The position numbers and the translations under genes were made by a program. This document shows positions 10,877-17,889 of a DNA stretch of 47,747 nucleotides, in pieces; the stretch's first letter is position 1, and each line of letters starts with the position of its first letter. The stretch is from Okeania sp. SIO2B3 (GTDB lineage: Bacteria; Cyanobacteriota; Cyanobacteriia; Cyanobacteriales; Microcoleaceae). Under the pieces are notes generated by a model that was not told the DNA's origin, did no database searches, and was given only the letters and a program-made list of their open reading frames with translations. Where the stretch lies: NCBI RefSeq assembly GCF_010672525.1, contig NZ_JAAHGH010000052.1:1-47747 (forward strand). The letters run 5' to 3'.

Positions 10877-11352
10877 TGTTGGCTGTCCTTTGTTTTGTTG
10901 GCAAACTAGACTATATTATCGAAATTATCGAAAAATTGAGTTTAATGCCTTAGCATAGCAGAGGGTTCAAAATTGGCCTCTGACCGAAAGGAATAGCAGA
11001 CTTTCTCTGGGCCTTATACGAAAGTACAGCCTTCAATGGGGATAGAGATTAATTAATAGAACTATAAAATAGTCTCAAATATATACAGGGAGATAGTTTT
11101 ACGTCAAAAAGGTATAATTCCTTCACCAGCACGGGTTCCAGATTTACAAAACTGATACAGAGGGTAACATAACTTTACAATATGATATTTACTTCCTGCT
11201 TTCTCTGAGACCATCGGCGGTTACTTATCCACAGGCATTCATGGTCGAGCCGACCGCATCTCTTGAGTGCGTAATTCTAAAATTTCCTCAGAATATAGGT
11301 AAAGTTATATGGCCATATAGCCCTAAACCTGTAAAATGTTTCAGTAGTACCA
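10877..11352. other. Intergenic between recombinase-like gene and tnpB
   Basis: 476 bases without a credible gene. They include the promoter region of the minus-strand gene and short palindromes such as TATATGGCCATATA at about 11307. The sequence that should encode the N-terminus of TnpB is not recognisable here, and an in-frame TAA lies at 11332. Confidence 0.6.
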
Positions 11353-12597
11353 GTGGACCGGATTTATCAAAATATCCCTGAATTTAGGGTACAAACACGG
11401 GATGGCAGAAAAAAGGACAATAATGGTAATCCAATAACAAAGAAAGGGGATAAGCATCCGAATATAGTTAATGGCTATGTTTTGTGGGAGACTGTTCAAC
11501 TAGCAAACTTAGGACAAACCAAACAGCTATTCCCTGAATACAAGTCCATGCACTCTCAGGTTTTACAAGATGTTATCCAAAGAGTACAAACTACTATGGA
11601 TAATTTTATCAAGCCGGATAAAAACGGTAAAACCAGCGGTAGACCTAAATTTAAAGGTAAACATTACTATAATTCTTTTAGTTATCCCCAGTTATCAAAC
11701 ACTAATATTGTCAAAAATGCTAACGGTCGGTATTGTATCAATTTACCGAAAATAGGCTTAGTCCCTTTTGTCTTCAATCGCCCAATACCAGAAGGATTCA
11801 AAGTTAAGGCAGGTACTGTGATACGCGCGGCAGATGGTCTGTATATCAGCTTAACGATAGAAGATCAGACTGTACCTTTGAGGCGTGCAGAAATTCAACC
11901 CACTGAAGATAACTCAATAGGTATTGATTTAGGATTGCTGCACTATATTGTTACATCTGATGGTGAGTTTATAGAAGTTCCTAGGTTTTTCAGAAAATCT
12001 GAACATCGCTTGTCTAAACTACAGGTAAGATTAGCTAAAAAACAAAAACATTCAAAAACTTGGAAAGTTCTCAAACGTAAAATAGCTAAACTGCATCAAC
12101 TAATAGCTAGGCAACGACTGGACTGGCAGTTCAAACTGGCTTATCATTTATTTAGTGACTATCAAGTGATATTTTTAGAAGACCTACAGATAGCAAATTT
12201 AGTGAGGCGTTGCAGAGCTAAATTAGGTGACAATGGTCAATTCTTACCCAATGGTCAGTCAGCGAAGTCAGGATTAAATAAGTCTTTGCAAGATGCAGCA
12301 TTTGGCCAGTTTGTTCAAGTCTTAGAGTATGTAGTCTGGAAATTAGGCAAGAGAATTATCAAAGTAGACCCAAAAGGTACGTCTCAAAATTGTTGGGAAT
12401 GTTTGAATAAAGTCTCTAAAAGCTTATCAGAGCGTTGGCATTCTTGCTCTAGATGTGGTCAAGAATTAGATAGAGACTATAACTCAGCCCTTCTGATACA
12501 AAAAATCGGATTATTGTCAACACAGGGGGAGGACATCACCTCTGTTAAAACAGCGGTCAGGGTTTCCCAGGCTGAAGAATCCCGCGTTGTCCCGTAA
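11353..12597 (+). CDS. tnpB: TnpB-type RNA-guided nuclease of IS200/IS605 family, 5'-truncated
   Basis: The protein matches TnpB of IS200/IS605 elements. The RuvC-like triad is intact: D192 (GIDLGLL), E276 (FLEDLQI) and D375 (DRDYNSA). A zinc finger is made by C347-C350 and C365-C368. The ORF opens with a GTG just after an in-frame TAA at 11332 and lacks the usual N-terminal segment (Y-x-Y-x-L-x-P-T-x-E-Q type, seen in the second copy at 44266), so about 50-60 residues are missing. No tnpA is nearby. Known function: TnpB cuts DNA under an RNA made from the element's right end and promotes element retention. Activity of this truncated copy is doubtful. Confidence 0.85.
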   Translation: MDRIYQNIPEFRVQTRDGRKKDNNGNPITKKGDKHPNIVNGYVLWETVQLANLGQTKQLFPEYKSMHSQVLQDVIQRVQTTMDNFIKPDKNGKTSGRPKFKGKHYYNSFSYPQLSNTNIVKNANGRYCINLPKIGLVPFVFNRPIPEGFKVKAGTVIRAADGLYISLTIEDQTVPLRRAEIQPTEDNSIGIDLGLLHYIVTSDGEFIEVPRFFRKSEHRLSKLQVRLAKKQKHSKTWKVLKRKIAKLHQLIARQRLDWQFKLAYHLFSDYQVIFLEDLQIANLVRRCRAKLGDNGQFLPNGQSAKSGLNKSLQDAAFGQFVQVLEYVVWKLGKRIIKVDPKGTSQNCWECLNKVSKSLSERWHSCSRCGQELDRDYNSALLIQKIGLLSTQGEDITSVKTAVRVSQAEESRVVP

Positions 12598-12621
12598 GGG
12601 CAACGTCGGGAGTATGTCAAC
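12580..12621 (+). mobile_element. IS200/IS605 right end with hairpin (possible guide-RNA scaffold end)
   Basis: After the last tnpB codons comes an imperfect hairpin, CGTTGTCCC-gtaa-GGGCAACG, then GGGAGTATGTCAAC. The terminal GGGAGTATGTCA matches the end of the gutted element at 43714 read on the minus strand. In characterised TnpB systems the RNA scaffold ends at this boundary and the guide is copied from the flank, here from about 12622 on. Confidence 0.6.
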
Positions 12622-12757
12622 AAAAGTTTATTTAGGCTTGGTGAACGTTTAAACCTTGAATGATGACTAAACTATACTAAAATACGCTTGTGTTGCTTGT
12701 CGGTATTGATTTCTTGCGCTACTATTTTAGTGTTGTGATACTAAAGGAGAAGAACAT

Positions 12758-13093
12758 ATGCCATCACCACATAAGGTAGAGATTGCTGATTTTAGGGCAG
12801 CAATTTCTTCCGCGGGACTTGGAGTGACGATAGGAGCTGTGTACGAAGATACAGACGATGCTTTGCTATTGATGTTTAAGCTAAACCAAGCTTTTGCTGT
12901 TGCGCAGCAGCTGCAAAATGACGCGGTTGAAGCTGGAGAAAGAGTAGCTGCGATGCAAATCAGTCGTGGAGCTGTTCAAACAACAACTTTTCCTCCGGGT
13001 ACTGGCGAAACTAAACAGTCTAGGTGCTTTTCGTGCTTGCTTCAAGGAAGCGCAGTAGAAGACGTCATCTCTACAATTCCTAACCTGATATAG
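12758..13093 (+). CDS. Unknown protein, 111 aa
   Basis: Not recognised. It has a strong RBS (AAAGGAG) 9 bases before the ATG, so it is probably well translated. The sequence is helical and alanine-rich in the middle (LNQAFAVAQQLQNDAVEAGERVAAMQ) and ends with a CFSC pair. No membrane segment or signal peptide is seen. It starts a run of four same-strand genes ending at 14462. Its base composition is more GC-rich than the AT-rich genes further right, which hints at different ancestry. Confidence 0.6.
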   Translation: MPSPHKVEIADFRAAISSAGLGVTIGAVYEDTDDALLLMFKLNQAFAVAQQLQNDAVEAGERVAAMQISRGAVQTTTFPPGTGETKQSRCFSCLLQGSAVEDVISTIPNLI

Positions 13094-13164
13094 AATTTTG
13101 GCTTGATTGAGTCAGCAAATTTGACACTAGGTTTAATACAAGTTTTGCAAGAAGGAGAAAAAAA

Positions 13165-13839
13165 ATGGCAGCGACCAACCCTTATGGCGACAAAGACCTT
13201 AGATATGTTGTCTTTTCTCATCCAAGTTCAGCTTCCTTGAAGCTCGCGTATATGTTCGCGACTAACACAAACTTTTCTGAGGTCAGTATATTAGGACAAC
13301 AGCAGATTACAGGATCTTTGCCAGAATTAACTTCAACCCCTTTTATAACCAAAACCAGATCTCCTCGTCCAAGAGTGATGAGGCACAAAGTAAAGAAAAT
13401 CAGTGGGTTTTGTTCGAGTGAAAATTATGAAGCTGCTTATGCTGCTGGCTGGAGAACTATAGAGCGCCTTTTGTTTACAGGCCAGCAGGCGCAGCCTAGT
13501 TTAAGCAGCGCCACAAATACCGCAAAAGGATCTATTATCGCTACGGTAAAATGCCCGAGCGTAGGAGGAGATATTCAGTGGGGCTGGAGACCTCTTTTGA
13601 GGCAGTTAGCTAGAATAAAAAATGACTTAGTAGCGCTGGGTGTAACTTTCCCTGAAACAGCGAACGATTGGAGAGAGGTCGTTCTTGAAGCAAACAGACC
13701 CCGCCCCCCGCAGGCAGTCAAACCTTTAACAGGGGAAGCTGCAACAGGAAAAGTGGACAACGTTTCCTGTTACTACGAGTTCGGGAAAGCGCTTCCGGCA
13801 GGATGGAGGAGTACAAGTCCACTTTTGGAATTTGAGTAG
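13165..13839 (+). CDS. Unknown protein, 224 aa
   Basis: Not recognised. The RBS AGAAGGAG lies 9-10 bases before the ATG. It has no transmembrane segment or signal peptide. The central part is Trp-rich (WGWRPLLRQLARIK, then NDWREVV), followed by a Pro/Arg stretch (RPRPPQAV) and a GWRSTSP segment near the end. The order with its neighbours (12758, 13850, 14112) and short gaps suggest one transcript. A small structural or phage/plasmid-derived protein is possible, but nothing in the sequence decides this. Confidence 0.6.
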   Translation: MAATNPYGDKDLRYVVFSHPSSASLKLAYMFATNTNFSEVSILGQQQITGSLPELTSTPFITKTRSPRPRVMRHKVKKISGFCSSENYEAAYAAGWRTIERLLFTGQQAQPSLSSATNTAKGSIIATVKCPSVGGDIQWGWRPLLRQLARIKNDLVALGVTFPETANDWREVVLEANRPRPPQAVKPLTGEAATGKVDNVSCYYEFGKALPAGWRSTSPLLEFE

Positions 13840-13849
13840 AGACTAAGGA

Positions 13850-14119
13850 ATGCAATTAATACTTCCGGGTCATCCTCAATATCAAAGTACTTTGGACAAT
13901 GCTCCATTGTATTGGTGGCAGCAAAAACAAAAGTATGTTTGCGACCCCATCCACTTAATAGAGACTCCTGATGGACTGAGGCGTGAAGCTAGTTCAAAAG
14001 AATTACTGGATTACGTTTTTGGAGGGGAGCTAGAAGAGCACATTCTCATAGAAGAAAAGCGTCTAGAAGATGAAAGACTTTTCGCTGAAATACTAGAGGC
14101 AATGAGGCAAAGTGCCTAG
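13850..14119 (+). CDS. Unknown protein, 89 aa, acidic helix at C-terminus
   Basis: Not recognised. It starts 10 bases after the previous stop and overlaps the next gene by 8 bases, so it is translationally coupled. The first half is aromatic (YWWQQKQKYVCDP); the second half is a Glu-rich amphipathic helix (EEHILIEEKRLEDERLF). Confidence 0.6.
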   Translation: MQLILPGHPQYQSTLDNAPLYWWQQKQKYVCDPIHLIETPDGLRREASSKELLDYVFGGELEEHILIEEKRLEDERLFAEILEAMRQSA

Positions 14120-14462
14120 TTTTCAACCCATAGGCATGATCAAACCCGACTTTACCTGGAAAAGAACGACGGTTCAGATCGGCATGACTGATCTGATCAG
14201 GCTGACATGGCTAGCTCCTTCTAGCACGGTAAGAAGTCAATTATTGATTAGAAAGGCTTGGACAGACTTTGTTGGCGAGGCTAAATTTGTTTATCCAGAC
14301 CTTTCCTCGCCTTTGGTGATTGTTTTGCCAGTTTCTTTTGAAGAAAAAATACCTCCGGTTATTGAGATAAAGAAGTATATTCCTAGCTGGAGATTCAAAA
14401 GATTTGGGATGATTACCGAGGACGATTATTCAGTAATTGTCGAAGCATATACAGATTTATGA
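14112..14462 (+). CDS. Unknown protein, 116 aa
   Basis: Not recognised. It is the last of four coupled genes; its ATG overlaps the end of the 89-residue gene. It is predicted soluble, beta-rich and moderately basic, with no membrane segment. The stop lies just before an IS605 right-end remnant at 14470, which may have truncated or replaced what followed. Confidence 0.55.
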   Translation: MPSFQPIGMIKPDFTWKRTTVQIGMTDLIRLTWLAPSSTVRSQLLIRKAWTDFVGEAKFVYPDLSSPLVIVLPVSFEEKIPPVIEIKKYIPSWRFKRFGMITEDDYSVIVEAYTDL

Positions 14463-14469
14463 CAGAAGG

Positions 14470-14640
14470 TTGACATCCTCTCCGGCCTAAAGGCACGAAG
14501 ATTCCTACTGAGCCGTAGCTCTTCGGCGGGTTGACGCTTCTTAGGCTGCTGCTACTTTGACAGTAGTCTTATGCTTGCCTCCACGTCCGTTTAGAGTTTC
14601 CGAGTGCCCCCGGCAACTGTTAGTACTGTAGCATATATTC
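14470..14640 (-). pseudogene. Remnant of tnpB 3' end plus IS605 right end
   Basis: On the minus strand this reads a TnpB-like tail (NGRGGKHKTTVKVAAA), then a stop and the right-end motif. The terminal sequence GGCCGGAGAGGATGTCAAC forms the usual short hairpin with the preceding CCTTTAGGCC. No catalytic domain remains upstream, so only the 3' end of an element survives. Confidence 0.7.
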
Positions 14641-14656
14641 AATTTACTTGCAAATA

Positions 14657-14685
14657 AAAAGTCGCCCGCTTATGGGCGAGGCTTT
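14657..14685. terminator. Hairpin, likely bidirectional terminator
   Basis: TCGCCC and GGGCGA pair around GCTTAT, with an A-run on one side and GGCTTT on the other. It lies between the tnpB remnant and the small membrane gene. Confidence 0.5.
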
Positions 14686-14782
14686 AAACCCAATTTTTCG
14701 GTAAAGCCTTAAAGGTAGGACGGTTTAAGATTAGAGTATAATTGCAGAAGCAAGAATATTTCTAGGGTTTAAATAAATTGAT

Positions 14783-15046
14783 ATGATGAATTTTTGGTGT
14801 CTTATTCTAATTTCAGTTCTCTTGCTATTTCTCGCTGTTGTATTTATTTCAGAAAGAGTAAGAAAAAGTTTAAAGCCTGTCGGTTTTTTATTTCTATCTA
14901 TCGCTGCAGACTATTTATAACAAGTGGAAAATTCCTATCAACATATCTTAATTTTATCTGTAGCAACAAAAATTTTAATAATTGGATGGGCTTTTTTTGT
15001 CTTGTATTTTGAAGTCAGAACAAAAAATTTAATCTCAAGCAAATAA
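14783..15046 (+). pseudogene. Small membrane protein gene split by one in-frame TAA
   Basis: Frame 14783 encodes MMNFWCLILISVLLLFLAVV and onward to a TAA at 14918-14920 (45 codons). The same frame then continues CAA GTG for 41 more codons with a second hydrophobic segment (ILILSVATKILIIGWAFFVL) to TAA at 15044. Two complementary membrane segments in one frame, separated by a single stop, suggest a two-TM protein broken by a nonsense mutation; two tiny adjacent genes (the second with a GTG start) are the alternative. Family unknown. Confidence 0.5.
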
Positions 15047-15114
15047 ATGTTATTGGAAGCAAACTTTGTTTTTTTTTAGTTCAGCAGGTAAAATTTAACA
15101 ACGAATTTTATCAG

Positions 15115-15453
15115 TTGATATCAATAATAGTAGGAGCAATTGTTACTATTGCAACAATTGCTCTACCCATTGTATTATCCCAAAGAAAAGAAAGCTTTAA
15201 AAATTTAAAGTCCAAAGTATCTCGCCTAGAAGAAGATAGTAATAAATTGAAAGTTTTAGAAAGCAAGTTGGGGAAAATAGACACTATTTGCGAGACTGCG
15301 ATAGGAGCTAGCGGCTTTACAGAAAACTCCGCTAATTATTACATAAAAGTGGTAAATGATATTCAAGAAACCATTCGTCAAATAGATTCAGGTAAATCAA
15401 CGCAATTAAAAGTAAAGAGAAAGCATTTAGGAAATTCTGGGCACAATAAATGA
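15115..15453 (+). CDS. One-TM protein with coiled coil, 112 aa (start uncertain)
   Basis: It begins with a hydrophobic segment (IISIIVGAIV-type to LPIVLS) followed by a basic stretch and a coiled-coil tail (KVSRLEEDSNKLKVLESK). The only standard start in frame is TTG at 15115, right at the membrane segment. An ATG at 15047 overlaps the previous stop (TAAATG) but is in another frame; a 9-T run at 15069-15077 separates the two. The position before a peptidoglycan-type enzyme recalls holin/spanin-like proteins, but that is only context. Confidence 0.5.
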   Translation: MISIIVGAIVTIATIALPIVLSQRKESFKNLKSKVSRLEEDSNKLKVLESKLGKIDTICETAIGASGFTENSANYYIKVVNDIQETIRQIDSGKSTQLKVKRKHLGNSGHNK

Positions 15454-15529
15454 AAAAAGAATAAAAGCCTATGACTATCATGGATGCAGCAAAAAAAGGA
15501 AAAACAATTAAGGACTATAAAGAGAAACA

Positions 15530-16042
15530 ATGTCTAAGAATTTTTTATTTTTATTTAATACCGAGAAAAAAGATTATACTGGCTGCAATATTCTGAATCT
15601 GCAATATATCAGAGAAGACTTCAGTGACATTGAAGTGATTGACAGTATTCCTTGCTGCTCCGGCTCTCCTGGAAGGCAGAATTTTAGAGTTGGGCTGGAT
15701 TCTTGGGCTGGTTCATTAGAACCCTTGCCAGAAGGGAAATGGTATGTCCACGATATTGAATGGGCAGCAGGAATTGACAATTACGAAGGTGATGTATGGT
15801 CTACTGGAATTGGTCCAGTGACAGTGCCCTTGGACTATATCGAACCTAATAGTACTGAAAGAAGCGCAATTGAGATTCATATTGACTGGAACCAAGGTTA
15901 CTCTCCGGGAACCGCTGGCTGTATAGGTCTTTATTCGGTAGAGCACATGGAACGACTTGTTGAATGGTTGAGAGATACAGACCCTCGTTATCTGTACGTT
16001 GACTGGGGATTGGGAACTTGTCCGGCTTTTGTGGAAAACTAA
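15530..16042 (+). CDS. L,D-transpeptidase/lysin-like protein, 170 aa
   Basis: The sequence HIDWNQGYSPGTAGCIGL (about residues 132-149) has the His...(S/G)xxxxGCI layout of YkuD-type L,D-transpeptidases and related DUF2778-like enzymes, where Cys attacks the peptide stem of peptidoglycan. The N-terminal two thirds are beta-rich with Gly/Trp turns (LPEGKWYVHDIEW). No signal peptide is visible, so export would need help, for example from a holin-like partner; the one-TM gene just upstream is a candidate. Two cysteines at about 42-43 (CCSG) are unusual. The assignment rests on the motif only. Confidence 0.5.
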   Translation: MSKNFLFLFNTEKKDYTGCNILNLQYIREDFSDIEVIDSIPCCSGSPGRQNFRVGLDSWAGSLEPLPEGKWYVHDIEWAAGIDNYEGDVWSTGIGPVTVPLDYIEPNSTERSAIEIHIDWNQGYSPGTAGCIGLYSVEHMERLVEWLRDTDPRYLYVDWGLGTCPAFVEN

Positions 16043-16046
16043 AGCA

Positions 16047-16232
16047 ATGAGAGCGTTTAATGCAAGACAACTACTTGAAGAGTTGATTCGGAAGCTTAAA
16101 TATCTATCGAATTGCGATCGCAGGAAAGATCAAAAATGTGAAATTTGCCCTAGATGCAAATCTTTAAATATTACCACAGGTCATGTTAATTGTTATTGCC
16201 AGGACTGTAATCATATTTGGCCAAGGCTTTGA
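16047..16232 (+). CDS. Small zinc-ribbon protein, 61 aa
   Basis: Starts at an ATG 4 bases after the previous stop. A helical basic N-terminus is followed by two CxxC pairs: CPRC and CQDC, preceded by CEIC. This is a typical zinc ribbon (CPRCKS...CYCQDCNHIW), as in many small DNA- or RNA-binding proteins of mobile elements. The stop codon lies inside an IS605 right-end remnant that starts at 16231, so the natural C-terminus may have been changed. Confidence 0.6.
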   Translation: MRAFNARQLLEELIRKLKYLSNCDRRKDQKCEICPRCKSLNITTGHVNCYCQDCNHIWPRL

Positions 16233-16290
16233 CATCCTCCCCGGCCTAAAGGCGCGGGGATTCCTACTAAGCTGTAGCTCCTTAGCGGGG
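16229..16290 (-). mobile_element. Solitary IS200/IS605 right end
   Basis: Reading on the minus strand: GAGCTACAGCTTAGTAGGAA, then CCCCGCGCC, TTTAGGCCGGGGAGGATGTCAA. It matches the right end at 14470 and has no tnpB attached. It supplies the last codons and stop of both flanking genes (16047 and 16282). Confidence 0.7.
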
Positions 16291-16839
16291 TAAGTCGCTT
16301 TCATCTGGCTTGAATCCAAAGAACTCTAAAGGAAAAGACTGGGCAATTGGCATAATGCAAATAGTCCCATCTTCGTCAAGTTCTAGGTTGCTGTAAAAAT
16401 CGACATCAAAACTATCAGGGAAAAGCTGTGGAAAATCTTTCCTTGCTCTATCTTCAGCCTCTTTGCTCGAAAAGCATTCGCTATAATTAGGGTTGGCAAT
16501 AGCTTCATACCATCCAGCCTCTTGATAGGCTTTAGTCTGTTCTTCTGGACTACAAGGAAAGTAAACCTCCAAGCAGGAGCAATCTTCACTGCTTTCCTTC
16601 TCGTAAAAAGAATAAGGAATACGCCAAGCTTCTGCCCATCCGCATTTTTCCAAATCTTCAAGAGTGTTTTCAGGGTATCCACAGATAAAAACCACTAACT
16701 TGTCTGGAAATACTTCATAAGGTAAGGGCAATGCTTCGCTTAACTGACAGCATCTATAGTGATTAACGCAATAACTAATGCCATCAATAACGTTGTCAGG
16801 AAAAAAATTGCAATCAAATCCTATCGGACATTTTTTCAT
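16282..16839 (-). CDS. Cys-rich protein of unknown family, 185 aa
   Basis: Paralogue of the 33232-33690 product. Both start MxxxCPI...C, have a second Cys pair near residues 24-31 (CVNHYRCC here, CSNKYYC there), then ALPLPY and repeats of the type 'E..GWAEA..IP'. The Cys arrangement suggests metal binding or a small disulfide core. No function is known to me. The last residues (DLPR) are encoded by the IS605 right end, so the C-terminus is probably not original. Confidence 0.6.
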   Translation of the reverse strand: MKKCPIGFDCNFFPDNVIDGISYCVNHYRCCQLSEALPLPYEVFPDKLVVFICGYPENTLEDLEKCGWAEAWRIPYSFYEKESSEDCSCLEVYFPCSPEEQTKAYQEAGWYEAIANPNYSECFSSKEAEDRARKDFPQLFPDSFDVDFYSNLELDEDGTICIMPIAQSFPLEFFGFKPDESDLPR

Positions 16840-16917
16840 TAATCAAATCCTATTTTACTACTTTTTTAGTGGACTTTGTCTCATGATCTCTTTTTCATTT
16901 GCAGTAGAAAAAAAATA

Positions 16918-17355
16918 TTATTCAGGAGTTATTATATGTTTCCTTTTCGAGACTTTTAAAACATGGTTTTTCATTCCACTCTTTTTAGAATACCATTCTA
17001 ATTGAGGAGCTAATACTGCTAGCCTCTCGGCCCTTTTGGTCAAAATTTGACAAACATGATGAGGAGTCTGAGCAATTATATCAAATACTTGCTGGATATA
17101 TTCTAGAGGTATTTTTTCGTGGAATAAATCGCTCATTGATTTAACAAAAATCTCACAAGGATCTTTGAGTTTAAGCGGCTGTTTAAGGCGTTCCGGGTGT
17201 AGTTTTACCTCTGAGAACCCATTGGGATAGAATCTTTTCAGCCTGGTATTAGCGAGCCTCTCAGCATAGCAATGTGCGCAGCCAGGGCTAACCTTGTCAC
17301 ATCCTGTTACTGGATTCCATGTAACGGTTGTCCATTCAATTTCAGAGTTGTTCAT
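16918..17355 (-). pseudogene. Truncated phage Gp37/Gp68 (DUF5131) family protein
   Basis: The first 120 residues match the phage Gp37/Gp68 family: IEWTTVTWNPVTGC, SPGCAHCYAERLA and a C-terminal IAQTPHHVCQILTKRAERL. The CxxxxxGCxxCYA pattern resembles radical-SAM-like cysteine clusters in this family. After LAPQLEW the sequence diverges and stops at 145 residues, against about 240 usually, so the C-terminal half is missing. It lies at the 3' end of the minus-strand plasmid-type operon, 7 bases after the previous stop. Confidence 0.7.
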
Positions 17356-17361
17356 AATTTT

Positions 17362-17886
17362 TTATTTTTTGAATTGATTCAATAACAAAAGCCCTAAAAA
17401 TACACCGCCAACAAATATTATGTTTCCCATCATATTTTTGCTAATTTCTATGTCTAGAATCTTCCAAGCTTGCTGCTTGACTCCTGCTTTTGCTGCCTGG
17501 CTTTGTTCAGCTCTCACTACTTTTGATTTTGGTTGATAAGCTTGAGCCAGGACGCAATTTATTCCACCACCATTAAGCAAGCAATTATACTCAATAGTAG
17601 TTATATTTTTTAGATGTAATTCAGACTTTTGATTGTGGAATCTGAGAATTACTTCATTATCCTTTTCCCCTATGACAATTGTGTAAGGCGCTGGAGATAG
17701 TATACTCTTATTTTGCTCTACTTTTTCCTCAGCTTTCTCCAGAGATTTAGTATTAATTAATGGGTAAATTGCTAGTCCGGCGATCGCCACAACTCCGCAG
17801 CTGATACTAAGAGGCTTTAATAGCTTAATATACCTCTTTAAAATAAGTAGATTTGATTTGGTTGAGTTGATAGTCATTTTATTCAT
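17362..17886 (-). CDS. Membrane protein with two TM segments, 174 aa
   Basis: A TM segment near residues 30-50 (SISCGVVAIAGLAIYPL) and another at the C-terminus (MGNIIFVGGVFLGLLLLN) flank an extracytoplasmic domain of about 100 residues with two Cys (NCLLNGGGINCVL) that could form a disulfide. It lies 4 bases after the ATPase gene stop, so it is co-transcribed and probably part of the same membrane complex. No family recognised. Confidence 0.6.
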   Translation of the reverse strand: MNKMTINSTKSNLLILKRYIKLLKPLSISCGVVAIAGLAIYPLINTKSLEKAEEKVEQNKSILSPAPYTIVIGEKDNEVILRFHNQKSELHLKNITTIEYNCLLNGGGINCVLAQAYQPKSKVVRAEQSQAAKAGVKQQAWKILDIEISKNMMGNIIFVGGVFLGLLLLNQFKK

Positions 17887-17889
17887 TCC

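Noticed and set aside
10940-12760. Copy of the tRNA-Leu 3' end as left attachment site
   Set aside because: I looked for the GTGGGACTTGAACCC string on the left side of the island by eye and did not find it; a computed search is needed to settle it.
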